Assembly: GCF_034092375.1 (NCBI RefSeq) | Contig: NZ_CP139302.1 | Coordinates: 1,791,147-1,855,146, forward strand | Source: Prochlorococcus sp. MIT 1300 | Lineage (GTDB): Bacteria > Cyanobacteriota > Cyanobacteriia > PCC-6307 > Cyanobiaceae | Direction of reading: 5' to 3' | DNA: 64,000 nt | In this document: piece after piece, positions 51,195-60,042 of the stretch | Numbering within the stretch: position 1 is the first letter of the stretch | How the letters are laid out: every line of letters begins with the position of its first letter | The notes under the pieces: generated by a model | Told to the model about the DNA's origin: nothing | Databases searched by the model: none | What the model saw: only the letters and a program-made list of their open reading frames with translations | Position numbers and translations under genes: made by a program

Positions 51195-51211
51195 TTGCCT
51201 CTTTAAATAGT

Positions 51212-51246
51212 TAATAGCCTCGTATTCCTCGAGGCTATTACTTTTT
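51212..51246 (+). terminator. Rho-independent-type terminator between cbbS and csoS2
   Basis: TAATAGCCTCG (51212-51222), loop TATTCCT, CGAGGCTATTA (51230-51240), then C and TTTTT at 51242-51246. Perfect 11-bp stem plus U run: the best classical terminator in the window. It probably lowers read-through from cbbLS into csoS2. Confidence 0.75.
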
Positions 51247-51298
51247 CATTCGAGGAGATTATTTTCTCCCTTAATTAATACGTTTCTTTTGAGCGGAC

Positions 51299-53653
51299 AT
51301 GGCAAAACAAACCAGTCGAGAACTTGCTCTTGAGCGCCGTAAGGCTCTTAGTGAGTCAGGGAAGAAATCTACTTCGATGAGCGGGGCTGGCGAAAGCCGA
51401 GTGCGTACATCTGCGGATGCACGTCAAACCAGAACGCAGACATCATTTGTCAAATCAACAAATCAGTCTTTAAAGCCTGTATCCGAATCTAGGCAAGTAA
51501 GCAATTCAAATGCCTCTGTTGCAATTAGAAGCATTAAATCGGTAAGTCAACCAAGCCGTGAATTGGTTTTAGCTAGGCGGGAAGCATTGTCTAGAAGAGG
51601 TAAGTCGGCAGACACCAGTAAAGATAGAACTCGTGTAGAAGTAGAGAGACATATTTCTAATGTAAAGAGTCAAAGCTCTAATGTTGCCAATTCAAAAAGT
51701 ACATCTTTGGCTACTGAAAGTAGCGATACTTCAATAGCTTCAAGTCCTATTAGAGCTCCGAAGTTGAATTCTAAAAAAGGGGACCGTCGTAATACCTCAA
51801 AACGTCGAGCAATTCAAAACACCAGCAGAGCACTCGTTCTGGCTCGTCGTGAGGCTCAATCAAAACATGGTAAGTCTGCAGGTAAACAACCAACATCTGC
51901 TGCGTCTGTTGCAAGACAAGGCGACCCTGACCTAACTAGTAGAGAGCTTGCTCAAAGAGTTCGTGAATTGCGCAGCAAAAGTGGAGAAACTGGTAAGAAG
52001 CGTTCAGCAATTTGTCGCCCTTGTGGGCCAAATAAAAATGGCGCCAAGCAAGAAGCTTTGGCAGGTGCAGATGCACATTGGAAAGTTGGAATTAGTGAGA
52101 CTTCTACAGGCCAAGTAGTAACTGGGACTCAAGCAAATCGTTCGACTAAGACAACTGGTAATGAGGCAAGTACTTGTCGCTCAATTACTGGTACGCAATA
52201 CCTAGGTTCAGAGGCATATGAAACTTTTTGTCAGTCACCACCTTCTTATTCACAACCTCCGAAGGTTGGAGTTACTAATACAACTCATGGGAACCTTGTT
52301 ACAGGGAACGAAGTTGGTCGTTCAGAAAAAGTGACTGGTGATGAGCCTGGAACATGTAAATCTTTAACTGGTACTGAATATATCTCTGCAAATCAATCAA
52401 ATAATTATTGTGGCGGCGTCCAGCCTTCTCCCAGGAAGGTAGGACTTAGCTTGACTGAGGAAGGTAGGAAGGTTAGTGGTGTATTAGTTGGCCGCTCTTC
52501 AAAGGTTACTGGTGATGAGGCGGGTTCTCAGAGACAGCTCACAGGGGATCAATATTTAGGTGCTGATCCACTACCGGAGGGTAGATCTGCTGAGAAAGTT
52601 GGCTCTTTTAATACTCTTCGTGGTGCTGGTGTAACAGGTACAAATGTGTCACGAGCAGAAATGGTCACAGGGAATGAGCCTGGTAGTTGCAAGCTTGTAA
52701 CAGGTGATGAGTATGTAGGCCCACAGCAGTTTGAAGCCTTTTGTGGAGGGAGGCCTAACCCTGAAGCTTCGAAAGTCGGACTAAGCCTTACGAATAAGGC
52801 TCAGACTGTAAGTGGAACTCTTACAGGTCGATCTGGTTTGGTGACAGGCGATGAACCTGGTACTTGTAAAGCAGTAACTGGAACTCCTTATGCGGGTTTT
52901 GAACAATCATCACAATGGTGTGAAGGGAATGCTTTAAATGAAATTCAAGATCGAACCCCTAGGCGTATGGGTACGCCTGCTGCTCCTATGACTGGCCAAC
53001 AACCAGGAATTGGGGGTGTTATGACGGGTGCTGAAAGAGGTGCATGTGAACCTTTGACAGGCACACCTTATATAGGTTCAGATCAACTTGTAGCTGCCTG
53101 TGGCAGCTCTGCTCCTAAAGGTAGTCATAGTTATGATGATGACTCTCAAAACGCCTCATGGACTAGGTTTAGTATTCAGTCTCCTGCTAGAGCCGCTCAG
53201 GTTAGTCGTGATCAGTCTTCAGGGGTAACAGGTACAAGTTATGAGCAAGGAAGTGATATCACTGGACCATTTAATATGGCTGTTAACAAAGTTACTGGGA
53301 CTGAACAGTTCCGCTTTGATAACAAGCAGCGTCAATTTCAACCAGCTCCTCTTGATAAAAAAGAAGTTTTAGATGAAGGTTCTCGACCTCAATCAAGAAT
53401 TACTGGTGAGGGACAATCAGCTGGTTTGAATATTACAGGCGACGACTGGGCTCGTGGTGAAAGAGTTACTGGGACTGAAGGGGCGTCAGCTCGTAGACGT
53501 AATCCAACTCGACCAGGAGCTGTAAATGCTATGCCTGCTGCTAATTTGAAGCGAAATGAAGAAGTGGCTAAACCGGATTTTTTGATTACTGGTTCTAGTG
53601 GAAACACTCGTGATGGCCAGTTGGTTACATTTTCTGGCGGAGCCAGAGGCTAA
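51299..53653 (+). CDS. csoS2: Carboxysome scaffold protein CsoS2
   Basis: Intrinsically disordered scaffold that links RuBisCO to the shell, 784 residues. The N-terminal region has four RuBisCO-binding repeats (SRELALERRKALSESGK near residue 5, SRELVLARREALSRRGK, SRALVLARREAQSKHGK, SRELAQRVRELRSKSGE). The middle region from about residue 262 has six M repeats (KVGxS...VTG...TGDE...LTG). The C-terminal region from about residue 620 ends FSGGARG. The third M repeat lacks the usual cysteines. No evidence of a shorter frameshifted form was found. Confidence 0.96.
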   Translation: MAKQTSRELALERRKALSESGKKSTSMSGAGESRVRTSADARQTRTQTSFVKSTNQSLKPVSESRQVSNSNASVAIRSIKSVSQPSRELVLARREALSRRGKSADTSKDRTRVEVERHISNVKSQSSNVANSKSTSLATESSDTSIASSPIRAPKLNSKKGDRRNTSKRRAIQNTSRALVLARREAQSKHGKSAGKQPTSAASVARQGDPDLTSRELAQRVRELRSKSGETGKKRSAICRPCGPNKNGAKQEALAGADAHWKVGISETSTGQVVTGTQANRSTKTTGNEASTCRSITGTQYLGSEAYETFCQSPPSYSQPPKVGVTNTTHGNLVTGNEVGRSEKVTGDEPGTCKSLTGTEYISANQSNNYCGGVQPSPRKVGLSLTEEGRKVSGVLVGRSSKVTGDEAGSQRQLTGDQYLGADPLPEGRSAEKVGSFNTLRGAGVTGTNVSRAEMVTGNEPGSCKLVTGDEYVGPQQFEAFCGGRPNPEASKVGLSLTNKAQTVSGTLTGRSGLVTGDEPGTCKAVTGTPYAGFEQSSQWCEGNALNEIQDRTPRRMGTPAAPMTGQQPGIGGVMTGAERGACEPLTGTPYIGSDQLVAACGSSAPKGSHSYDDDSQNASWTRFSIQSPARAAQVSRDQSSGVTGTSYEQGSDITGPFNMAVNKVTGTEQFRFDNKQRQFQPAPLDKKEVLDEGSRPQSRITGEGQSAGLNITGDDWARGERVTGTEGASARRRNPTRPGAVNAMPAANLKRNEEVAKPDFLITGSSGNTRDGQLVTFSGGARG

Positions 53654-53660
53654 TTAATTC

Positions 53661-55190
53661 ATGGCCTATAGAAATTTGGCCAGAAGTTCAGGACGTTTCC
53701 TTGGGCCAACGGCTCCAAGGAAGAGGTTTCTGGCAGGCAACGATTCTTCTTTAGAAGCTAAACCTCTACGGACTGCGGCTACAAATTCACATCCTTTAAC
53801 TGATGTCTCAGCAAATAAATATCTTTTGGAATACGAAAATGATGTAAAAGGAAGATTTGATCAAATTGTTCCTTTTCTAAAAAAAATTTCAGAGCTTCAA
53901 CATAATCACAATTTTGTTGACCAGGCACAACAACTAAGTCGTCAAGAGCTTGGCATAGAATTGCCTAGTCATATTCTTGATAAAGCCTGGGTACGTCCGC
54001 TTGATATGAGAGCACTGTTTGCTGCTTGTGTTTTTCAATCACATAAACAAACTAGTGATTATTTCTTTGACTCTGACCCATTAAATGGTGCTGAAGGAAG
54101 TAAACAGGCAAAAGATTTTGATTTATTTCTTGCGGAATGTGGTTTTCATCTTCTAGATGTAACTCCTTGTTCAGACGGTCGTCTTGCACATTCAATTGCA
54201 TATGCTCTACGCATTCCATTTAGTGCCGTGCGACGTAGATCTCATGCCGGAGCTTTATTTGATATAGGCAATACAGTTAATAGATGGATTAAAACTGAGC
54301 ATAGACGTTATCGTGAAGGACTTCCCAATGGGGTAAATCAGCCTACAAAGTACCTCAAAGTTGTTATATATCACTTTAGTTCCAAGGATCCCTCTCATCA
54401 AGGTTGTGCAGCTCATGGGAGTGATGATTCTGCCGCTGCCTCGGCAGGCCTGCAGCGGCTTCTTGATTTCAGAGAATCTGTTGAAAATAGTTTCTGTTGT
54501 GGGGCTTCAGTTGACCTCCTTTTGATTGGATTAGATACAGATACTGATGCAATTAGAGTTCATGTCCCTTCCGCTGATAGCCAAATTTCTCTAGACAGCT
54601 GGGTCTGTGCCTTAAGTATTTATTTTGATACAAAAGACCTTCAACCAAATCAAGTGATGCAAACAATCACCAAGATGGTTTATGAGAATGCTCCAGCGAA
54701 ACCTGATCCTGGAATGGTCAACTTTGTGACTCGTTTAATTTCTAATAATATTTCTCAAATTGATTATGTTCGAGAACATCATGGCGGGGCCTATTCGGAT
54801 GCCGGACATGCAGAACATTTTATTGGAGTAGGAATAGGCTTTAAAGAAGTTCATCTAAGAAACCTCACTTATTTCTCTCATTTGGATACTGTTGAAGAAG
54901 GTGCACCTGATCTTGACGTCGGAATCAAAATCTTTAAGGGTTTAAATGTCTCGCGCGATTTACCTATACCTATAGTTATTCGCTTTGATTATTCAGGCAG
55001 AGTCCCTGGGGCTCGAGAGAGAGCTATAGATGATTGCATTAGAGTTAATTCGGCGATTACTTCTCGTTATCTAGACTTGGTAGAAGATGGATTTCTCCAT
55101 ACTCTATCGACTATTAGAGATAGGGATAAGCAAGCTTCTGCGGAAGTTGTAGGGTCTTCGCTAGATCCAGTTTCATCGGAGGTGCATTGA
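53661..55190 (+). CDS. csoSCA: Carboxysomal carbonic anhydrase CsoSCA
   Basis: Shell-associated beta-class-like carbonic anhydrase (epsilon), 509 residues, converting bicarbonate to CO2 beside RuBisCO. Zinc ligands by alignment to the Halothiobacillus enzyme: Cys170, His238 and Cys249, with the Asp172-Arg174 dyad in TPCSDGR. The C-terminal half is the degenerate second domain. Seven bases after csoS2; two bases before csoS4A. Confidence 0.96.
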   Translation: MAYRNLARSSGRFLGPTAPRKRFLAGNDSSLEAKPLRTAATNSHPLTDVSANKYLLEYENDVKGRFDQIVPFLKKISELQHNHNFVDQAQQLSRQELGIELPSHILDKAWVRPLDMRALFAACVFQSHKQTSDYFFDSDPLNGAEGSKQAKDFDLFLAECGFHLLDVTPCSDGRLAHSIAYALRIPFSAVRRRSHAGALFDIGNTVNRWIKTEHRRYREGLPNGVNQPTKYLKVVIYHFSSKDPSHQGCAAHGSDDSAAASAGLQRLLDFRESVENSFCCGASVDLLLIGLDTDTDAIRVHVPSADSQISLDSWVCALSIYFDTKDLQPNQVMQTITKMVYENAPAKPDPGMVNFVTRLISNNISQIDYVREHHGGAYSDAGHAEHFIGVGIGFKEVHLRNLTYFSHLDTVEEGAPDLDVGIKIFKGLNVSRDLPIPIVIRFDYSGRVPGARERAIDDCIRVNSAITSRYLDLVEDGFLHTLSTIRDRDKQASAEVVGSSLDPVSSEVH

Positions 55191-55191
55191 A

Positions 55192-55467
55192 ATGTTGATT
55201 TGCAAAGTTGTTAAGCCTCTTGTTTCTACAAACAGGATATCGGGATTTGAGCATAAGCATCTTCAAGTAGTTCTTGATGGGAGCTCGAAAAAAGTAGCTG
55301 TAGATGCAGTGGGTTGTAAACCGGGGGATTGGGTCATTTGTGTTGGAAGTTCTGCTGCTAGAGAAGCGGCAGGGAGCAAGTCTTATCCCAGTGATCTAAC
55401 TATTGTTGGGATCATTGATCATTGGGATCCAGATGCCTCAAAACCTTCACAAGAGGGTGCGGGTTGA
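55192..55467 (+). CDS. csoS4A: Carboxysome vertex pentamer CsoS4A
   Basis: 91 residues of the BMV/EutN-CcmL family, capping icosahedral vertices: MLICKVVKPLVSTNRISGFEH, KKVAVDAVGCKPGDWVICVGSSAAR and DLTIVGIIDHWD. The final TGA overlaps the ATG of csoS4B (TGATG), so the two vertex proteins are translationally coupled. Confidence 0.96.
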   Translation: MLICKVVKPLVSTNRISGFEHKHLQVVLDGSSKKVAVDAVGCKPGDWVICVGSSAAREAAGSKSYPSDLTIVGIIDHWDPDASKPSQEGAG

Positions 55468-55718
55468 TGGAAATCATGCAAGTTATGGGCAAATTAATTT
55501 GTACCCAGCGTGTGGAAGGTCTCGGGCACATGCATTTGAGAATTCTTCGTAATAACAAAGGTAAGCAATTAGTTGCAGTCGATCCAGTTGGAGCAAGAGA
55601 AGGTAACTGGGTTTTTACTGCAAGTGGTTCAGCTGCTCGCTTTGCTTGTAGTAACCCCGCCATTCAAACTGACCTAACCATTGGCGGGATCATCGACTAT
55701 TGGACTCCTGACGGATAA
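55467..55718 (+). CDS. csoS4B: Carboxysome vertex pentamer CsoS4B
   Basis: 83 residues, paralogue of CsoS4A: MEIMQVMGKLICTQRVEG, KQLVAVDPVGAREGNWVFTASGSAARF and DLTIGGIIDYW. I start at ATG 55467, which overlaps the csoS4A stop; the frame is open upstream but that part lacks homology. ATGs at 55476 and 55485 are alternatives. Confidence 0.95.
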   Translation: MEIMQVMGKLICTQRVEGLGHMHLRILRNNKGKQLVAVDPVGAREGNWVFTASGSAARFACSNPAIQTDLTIGGIIDYWTPDG

Positions 55719-55758
55719 AAATTTTTGATTCTTCTATCCTTTCCCAAATTTTAAGTTC

Positions 55759-56346
55759 ATGGCTCCTCAATCACGCAGCAATTCTTCGAAAGCTTCTAGA
55801 CCAGCAGTTAAGGCTGGTTCAAGCTCAGATCAAATAGTAGACGTCTCGCCGATCAACAGTACTGAAAAAGACTCTGAAGTTAGTTCTAAAAGTTTAGCTA
55901 CTACAAAAAGTAGAGGTAGAAGCGAACCTTCCAAGCCTCAGCCAACTTCCAAAAGTGATCAGTCATCGCAAATTCGACCTCCTTCAGATGGGAAATCAGG
56001 TGGAGGCTCTGGCTCAACATTCAAGAAAGATCTTCAGGGTAGTTCTGAATCTTTATCTGGAATTGCTCTTGGAATGATAGAGACTAGAGGAATGGTTCCT
56101 GCTATTGAGGCTGCTGATGCAATGACGAAGGCTGCCGAGGTAAGTCTTATTTGTAGAGAATATGTAGGAGGAGGATATGTAACTGTGATGGTTCGTGGTG
56201 AAACTGGAGCAGTTAATGCTTCGGTGCGAGCAGGAGCTGATGCATGCGAACGTGTTGGAGATGGTCTTGTTGCAGCACACATAATTGCAAGACCTCATAT
56301 GGAGGTTGAGCCTGCGTTAAAAGCAACTTATGCAAGGCGCTTCTGA
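55759..56346 (+). CDS. csoS1E: Carboxysome shell protein CsoS1E (BMC with long N-terminal extension)
   Basis: 195 residues. The first ~95 are low-complexity Ser/Lys/Pro/Gly-rich and probably disordered. The rest is a BMC domain nearly identical in pattern to CsoS1 (LGMIETRGMVPAIEAADAMT, GGGYVTVMVRGETG, VGDGLVAAHIIARPHMEVEP). CsoS1E is known from Synechococcus and low-light Prochlorococcus. The extension may act as a lumenal or cytosolic tether; its role is not established. Confidence 0.93.
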   Translation: MAPQSRSNSSKASRPAVKAGSSSDQIVDVSPINSTEKDSEVSSKSLATTKSRGRSEPSKPQPTSKSDQSSQIRPPSDGKSGGGSGSTFKKDLQGSSESLSGIALGMIETRGMVPAIEAADAMTKAAEVSLICREYVGGGYVTVMVRGETGAVNASVRAGADACERVGDGLVAAHIIARPHMEVEPALKATYARRF

Positions 56347-56431
56347 GGGTTTAGTTTTTTAAAGTAGTTTTTATTTAGGTTTTATGCATATTTGGTCTAG
56401 GTTTGTTGAAGTTTCTTTTTAAAAACTGGCC

Positions 56432-56683
56432 ATGAATAAATGGAAGGAGAGGAATCGTCCAAATCGCTTAGAAAAAAGATTTGAATTTGACACTTATAAC
56501 TCAACCAGGGATTTCCTAGATCGGCTTGGCGAACATAGTGAGGCTGTTAAGCGTTTCCCTGACATAAGTTTCGGAAAAACTTATGTCAACATTACACTTC
56601 GTCCTGAAAATGAGGTCGAAGATGCTCAGCTGAAAGAAGCTGATAGGCAGTTTGCTGCTGAGATTGATGGACTCCTCGATTGA
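56432..56683 (+). CDS. Alpha-carboxysome RuBisCO assembly factor acRAF (PCD-like)
   Basis: 83 residues with the pterin-4a-carbinolamine dehydratase fold: [34 protein letters not shown]. The catalytic histidine pair of true dehydratases is absent (EHSEAV instead), which fits the acRAF family that assists form IA RuBisCO assembly. It overlaps cbbX by 17 bases. Confidence 0.9.
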   Translation: MNKWKERNRPNRLEKRFEFDTYNSTRDFLDRLGEHSEAVKRFPDISFGKTYVNITLRPENEVEDAQLKEADRQFAAEIDGLLD

Positions 56684-57566
56684 TCTTTCGCTTGATTATG
56701 CTGATTCAGGAGTATCAGCTGTACTTGAGGAATTAGACGCTGAGCTTGTAGGACTAAAGCCAGTAAAGACGAGAATTAAAGAAATAGCTGCTTTGTTGTT
56801 AATTGATAGAGCTAGACAGCATATGAATTTGAATAGCTCTTTTTTAGGCCTTCATATGTCTTTTACCGGAAGGCCTGGAACAGGAAAAACAACTGTCGCA
56901 AGAAGGATCTCAAGGATATTGCATCAACTTGGTTACTTGCGTAAAGGTCATTTGGTAACAGCTACGAGAGATGACCTTGTCGGTCAATATGTTGGTCATA
57001 CTGCTCCAAAAACAAGAGAAATGATTAAGCGTGCACAAGGGGGCGTATTATTTATTGATGAGGCCTATTACCTCTATAAGCCTGGAAATGAAAGAGATTA
57101 CGGTGAAGAAGCAATTGAAATTTTGCTTCAAGAGATGGAGAAAAGAAGGGAGGATATTGTCGTTGTTTTTGCAGGATATAAAGAGAGAATGAATGTATTC
57201 TATAAATCTAACCCTGGTCTTTCGTCACGGATTGCGCATCACATTGATTTCCCTGATTATTCTAATAATGAACTTTTTGAAATAGCTCAATTACTTCTTT
57301 CTCAGCAAAACTACTGCTTCAGCAAGGAAGCTTTAACAGTCTTCAAAGATTACATTAAGAGAAGGCGTGAATTGCCTTTTTTTGCAAATGCTCGCTCAGT
57401 TAGGAATGCTTTGGATAGAGCTCGTTTGAGACAAGCTAGCAGACTTTTTTCTCGAATGGGAGAACGTTTGACTCGTCAAGAATTGATGACAATAGACGCG
57501 TTAGATATTAAGGCCAGTCGAGTATTTCAAGGGGAAATAGATGGCCATGAAATTGATAATAATTAG
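56667..57566 (+). CDS. cbbX: CbbX-type AAA+ RuBisCO activase
   Basis: 299 residues from ATG 56667 ([15 protein letters not shown]). AAA+ core: Walker [10 protein letters not shown] at residues ~68-76, [15 protein letters not shown] (pore-loop region), Walker [11 protein letters not shown] near residue 130 and the sensor/arginine area. CbbX pulls the C-terminal tail of red-type RuBisCO to remove inhibitors; here it is linked to a green-lineage form IA enzyme in the same operon. An extension to 56652 is possible but lacks support. Confidence 0.93.
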   Translation: MDSSIDLSLDYADSGVSAVLEELDAELVGLKPVKTRIKEIAALLLIDRARQHMNLNSSFLGLHMSFTGRPGTGKTTVARRISRILHQLGYLRKGHLVTATRDDLVGQYVGHTAPKTREMIKRAQGGVLFIDEAYYLYKPGNERDYGEEAIEILLQEMEKRREDIVVVFAGYKERMNVFYKSNPGLSSRIAHHIDFPDYSNNELFEIAQLLLSQQNYCFSKEALTVFKDYIKRRRELPFFANARSVRNALDRARLRQASRLFSRMGERLTRQELMTIDALDIKASRVFQGEIDGHEIDNN

Positions 57567-57586
57567 CTTGACGGAAATATTTGAGA

Positions 57587-57859
57587 TTATGAAGTTGCTT
57601 CTTCCTCTTGGGGCTGTTCTAGATCTCTTTTGATTAGGACCATTAGGTAGGAGGGGGCTTTGTATCGCGATGGTAGGCAGCGATTCAGGGTTTCGAGATG
57701 GCTCCAGCAAACTGTTCGCTGGATCTCCTTTGAGCTGCGACCTTCGATCAGGAGTCTCCTGAGCGCCTTGCAGTACAAGGGATAGCCAGCTTCAAGCTCT
57801 CCAATTGTCAACTTGGCTGCGGCCATGATATGTCGCAGGGCAAGACTTAATTTAGACAA
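57587..57859 (-). CDS. DUF3136-family small protein
   Basis: 90 residues: KLTIGELEAGYPLYCKALRRLL, then TVCWSHLETLNRCLPSRYK and an acidic end (PQEEEATS). This looks like the cyanobacterial DUF3136 family of unknown function. It is encoded on the opposite strand, 20 bases after cbbX, and closes the carboxysome neighbourhood. Confidence 0.7.
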   Translation of the reverse strand: MSKLSLALRHIMAAAKLTIGELEAGYPLYCKALRRLLIEGRSSKEIQRTVCWSHLETLNRCLPSRYKAPSYLMVLIKRDLEQPQEEEATS

Positions 57860-58110
57860 TCGTGGGACTGCGTGGGTGTCTTAACACGTGGTTGAGCCGT
57901 AATAATTGCTACTTTCAGCAATATTTCATAACTACATGATGAATTGTGTGGATCTGCTCTAGCAGAGGCATGGGGTGTTTGTGGGGTTAAGAAGGCTTGC
58001 AGCAACAGGAAATTCTGGAATTTGATTGTAGTCCCTGGAGGATTTTGGCCTCTCAATTAAAGAAAACCTTGCCATTGCTGATGGCGGTGAAAAATTGAGG
58101 GTCTTTCTTG

Positions 58111-58515
58111 TTATTTGTTCCCCATCCATGCAATACAGTCAATTTCCACCTTTCCACCTTTTGGCAAGGCTGCAACTTGAACGCATGCTCTTGCTGGGCT
58201 TATACCTATCCCGAACGTTTCTGAGTAAATGTTGTTTACAGTTTCAAAATCTTTTAAATCTAGAAGAAAAATAGTTGTTTTAACCACCTGAGATGGGCTT
58301 GCTCCTGCTGCATTAAGCACTGCTTTGAGATTGTTTATTACTTGGTGGGTTTCTGCTATTACATCTCCATTCCCCACTATTTGTCCATCTTTTGGATTAA
58401 GGGCTATTTGACCTGAGCAGTAGAGCCATTCTCCGGCCATGACTGCTTGGTTATAGGGGCCAACTGGGGCTGGTGCATTGTTGGTTGAAATTTCTTTGAT
58501 TGAAGATGAGTTCAT
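58111..58515 (-). CDS. ridA: RidA-family imine/enamine deaminase
   Basis: 134 residues: PAPVGPYNQAVMAGEWLYCSG, QVVKTTIFLLDLKDFETVN and ISPARACVQVAALPKGGKVEIDCIA (the arginine of the active site). It clears reactive 2-aminoacrylate-type imines from PLP enzymes. Same strand as gloB, 52 bases downstream of it, across a hairpin. Confidence 0.95.
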   Translation of the reverse strand: MNSSSIKEISTNNAPAPVGPYNQAVMAGEWLYCSGQIALNPKDGQIVGNGDVIAETHQVINNLKAVLNAAGASPSQVVKTTIFLLDLKDFETVNNIYSETFGIGISPARACVQVAALPKGGKVEIDCIAWMGNK

Positions 58516-58535
58516 TAAGTCTCTGAGGGTTTACC

Positions 58536-58566
58536 CATCATCGCTTGCAGGTTAAAGGCGATGATG
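58536..58566 (-). terminator. Hairpin between gloB and ridA
   Basis: CATCATCGC (58536-58544) and GCGATGATG (58558-58566) form a perfect 9-bp stem immediately after the gloB stop on the minus strand. It has no U run, so it may attenuate or process the transcript rather than end it. Confidence 0.5.
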
Positions 58567-58567
58567 A

Positions 58568-59359
58568 CTATTGAGATTTCCATTCATCTTTGTGTTTGCG
58601 GAGGTCTGCAAGTTCTTCGATGGTTTTAGCTCTAACAAATAGATTGGTTGCTTTCTCGTCGGCAATTTTACTAGGCAAACTTAATTGGCCTTTCCTTCGT
58701 AATGCAATGACTTTGCAAAGTCTTTCATTTATAGCTATATCCTTTGGTCGTAAACCTTTGGCCCATATTAAATTGTTTTCTGTGTATTCATGTGCACAAT
58801 AAACTCTGGTTTCGCTAGGAAGAGTACATAGGCTTTTTAGGGAATTGTACATATCTTTTGCTGTGCCTTCAAAAAGACGACCACAGCCACCACCGAATAG
58901 GGTGTCACCACAAAAAAGTATTGGTTTGTTTTTGTATGTCTTTGATGTTGGAATGTAATACGCTAGGTGAGTTTGCGTATGACCAGGAACCCCTAAGACT
59001 TTTATATCAAGGTCAGATCCCTCTAATGAAATCTCGTCTTCGTTACTAACAGAGATTGTTTGGAAAGGTATTCTTTTTAAATCGGAGAAGGATGCAACTA
59101 CTTCAGCTTTGGGCCAGAGTTTTAATAGTCCGGGAGTGCCACCAATGTGATCTTCATGATGATGGGTTTGCAGAATCGCAAGTAATTCGAGCTCATTTTC
59201 TTTTAGCCAGGTATTTACTGGCCTAGTAAGGGCAGGATCAACCACTATGGCTAGCTTCTTAACAACAAGTATCCAAATGATGTTGTCTTCTAGTACTGGA
59301 ATTCCCTGAATCTTTAAATCGAGTTCATTTGCAGAGATCCCTTGATTGTCCTTTGGCAT
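58568..59359 (-). CDS. gloB: Hydroxyacylglutathione hydrolase (glyoxalase II)
   Basis: 263 residues of the metallo-beta-lactamase fold: LQTHHHEDHIGGTPGL (metal motif THxHxDH), VPGHTQTHLAYYI, LFCGDTLFGGGCGRLFEGTA and VYCAHEYTENNL. Hydrolyses S-lactoylglutathione in methylglyoxal detoxification. Divergent from hisG across 29 bases. Confidence 0.94.
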   Translation of the reverse strand: MPKDNQGISANELDLKIQGIPVLEDNIIWILVVKKLAIVVDPALTRPVNTWLKENELELLAILQTHHHEDHIGGTPGLLKLWPKAEVVASFSDLKRIPFQTISVSNEDEISLEGSDLDIKVLGVPGHTQTHLAYYIPTSKTYKNKPILFCGDTLFGGGCGRLFEGTAKDMYNSLKSLCTLPSETRVYCAHEYTENNLIWAKGLRPKDIAINERLCKVIALRRKGQLSLPSKIADEKATNLFVRAKTIEELADLRKHKDEWKSQ

Positions 59360-59388
59360 CGTTAAAGTCCTAACCGAACAATGAAACC

Positions 59389-60042
59389 ATGATTACTGTT
59401 GCGCTTGCCAAAGGAGCATTGCTAAAGGATTCTGTGGCACGCTTTGCGTCTGCAGGGCTCGACTTCTCAGCTGTGCTTAATTCTGAAAATAGACAGTTGA
59501 TGGTTCCTTCTACTTGTGGAAGGGCTAGGGCTTTGTTGGTCCGCAATGGAGATGTCCCTGTATATGTGGCATATGGTCAGGCTCAGTTAGGGATTGTTGG
59601 CTATGACGTTCTGAGAGAACATCAAATGCCAGTTGCACATTTGGTTGACCTTGGTTTCGGTGGCTGTCGAATGGCTGTAGCTGTTAAGTCAAGTAGTGGT
59701 TATCAGCGGGCCGCTGATTTGCCACCCCATTGTCGGGTGGCAAGTAAGTTCACATCATGTGCAAGAGAATTTTTTGATGCTTTAGATCTTCCTGTTGAGT
59801 TGGTTCATCTCACTGGATCAGTTGAGTTAGGCCCTATTACAGGAATCGCCGAAGCAATAGTTGATTTGGTAGCAACTGGGCGTACTCTTAAAGAGAATGG
59901 CCTTTTGGCTATTGAGGATCTTTTTTATTCAACTGCACGTTTGGTTGGTCATCCGCTTTCTTTGAGATTGGACAATGGGGAATTGAGTAGTATTGTGCAG
60001 GCGATAAGAACTGAAAAACCCTTAATTAAGGCCTCAAATTAA
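59389..60042 (+). CDS. hisG: ATP phosphoribosyltransferase, short form
   Basis: First enzyme of histidine synthesis. 217 residues: short HisG without the regulatory C-terminal domain, which requires HisZ in other organisms. Motifs: [32 protein letters not shown] and the PRPP site [22 protein letters not shown]. Its stop shares a base with the start of the ABC transporter (TAATG). Confidence 0.94.
   Translation: MITVALAKGALLKDSVARFASAGLDFSAVLNSENRQLMVPSTCGRARALLVRNGDVPVYVAYGQAQLGIVGYDVLREHQMPVAHLVDLGFGGCRMAVAVKSSSGYQRAADLPPHCRVASKFTSCAREFFDALDLPVELVHLTGSVELGPITGIAEAIVDLVATGRTLKENGLLAIEDLFYSTARLVGHPLSLRLDNGELSSIVQAIRTEKPLIKASN

Noticed and set aside
51299..53653. Programmed frameshift site in csoS2 giving two isoforms
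   Set aside because: I could not identify a convincing slippery site with a downstream structure; one long form is the simplest reading.
55422..55466. Upstream extension of csoS4B into csoS4A
   Set aside because: No vertex-protein homology before the ATG at 55467, which overlaps the csoS4A stop.
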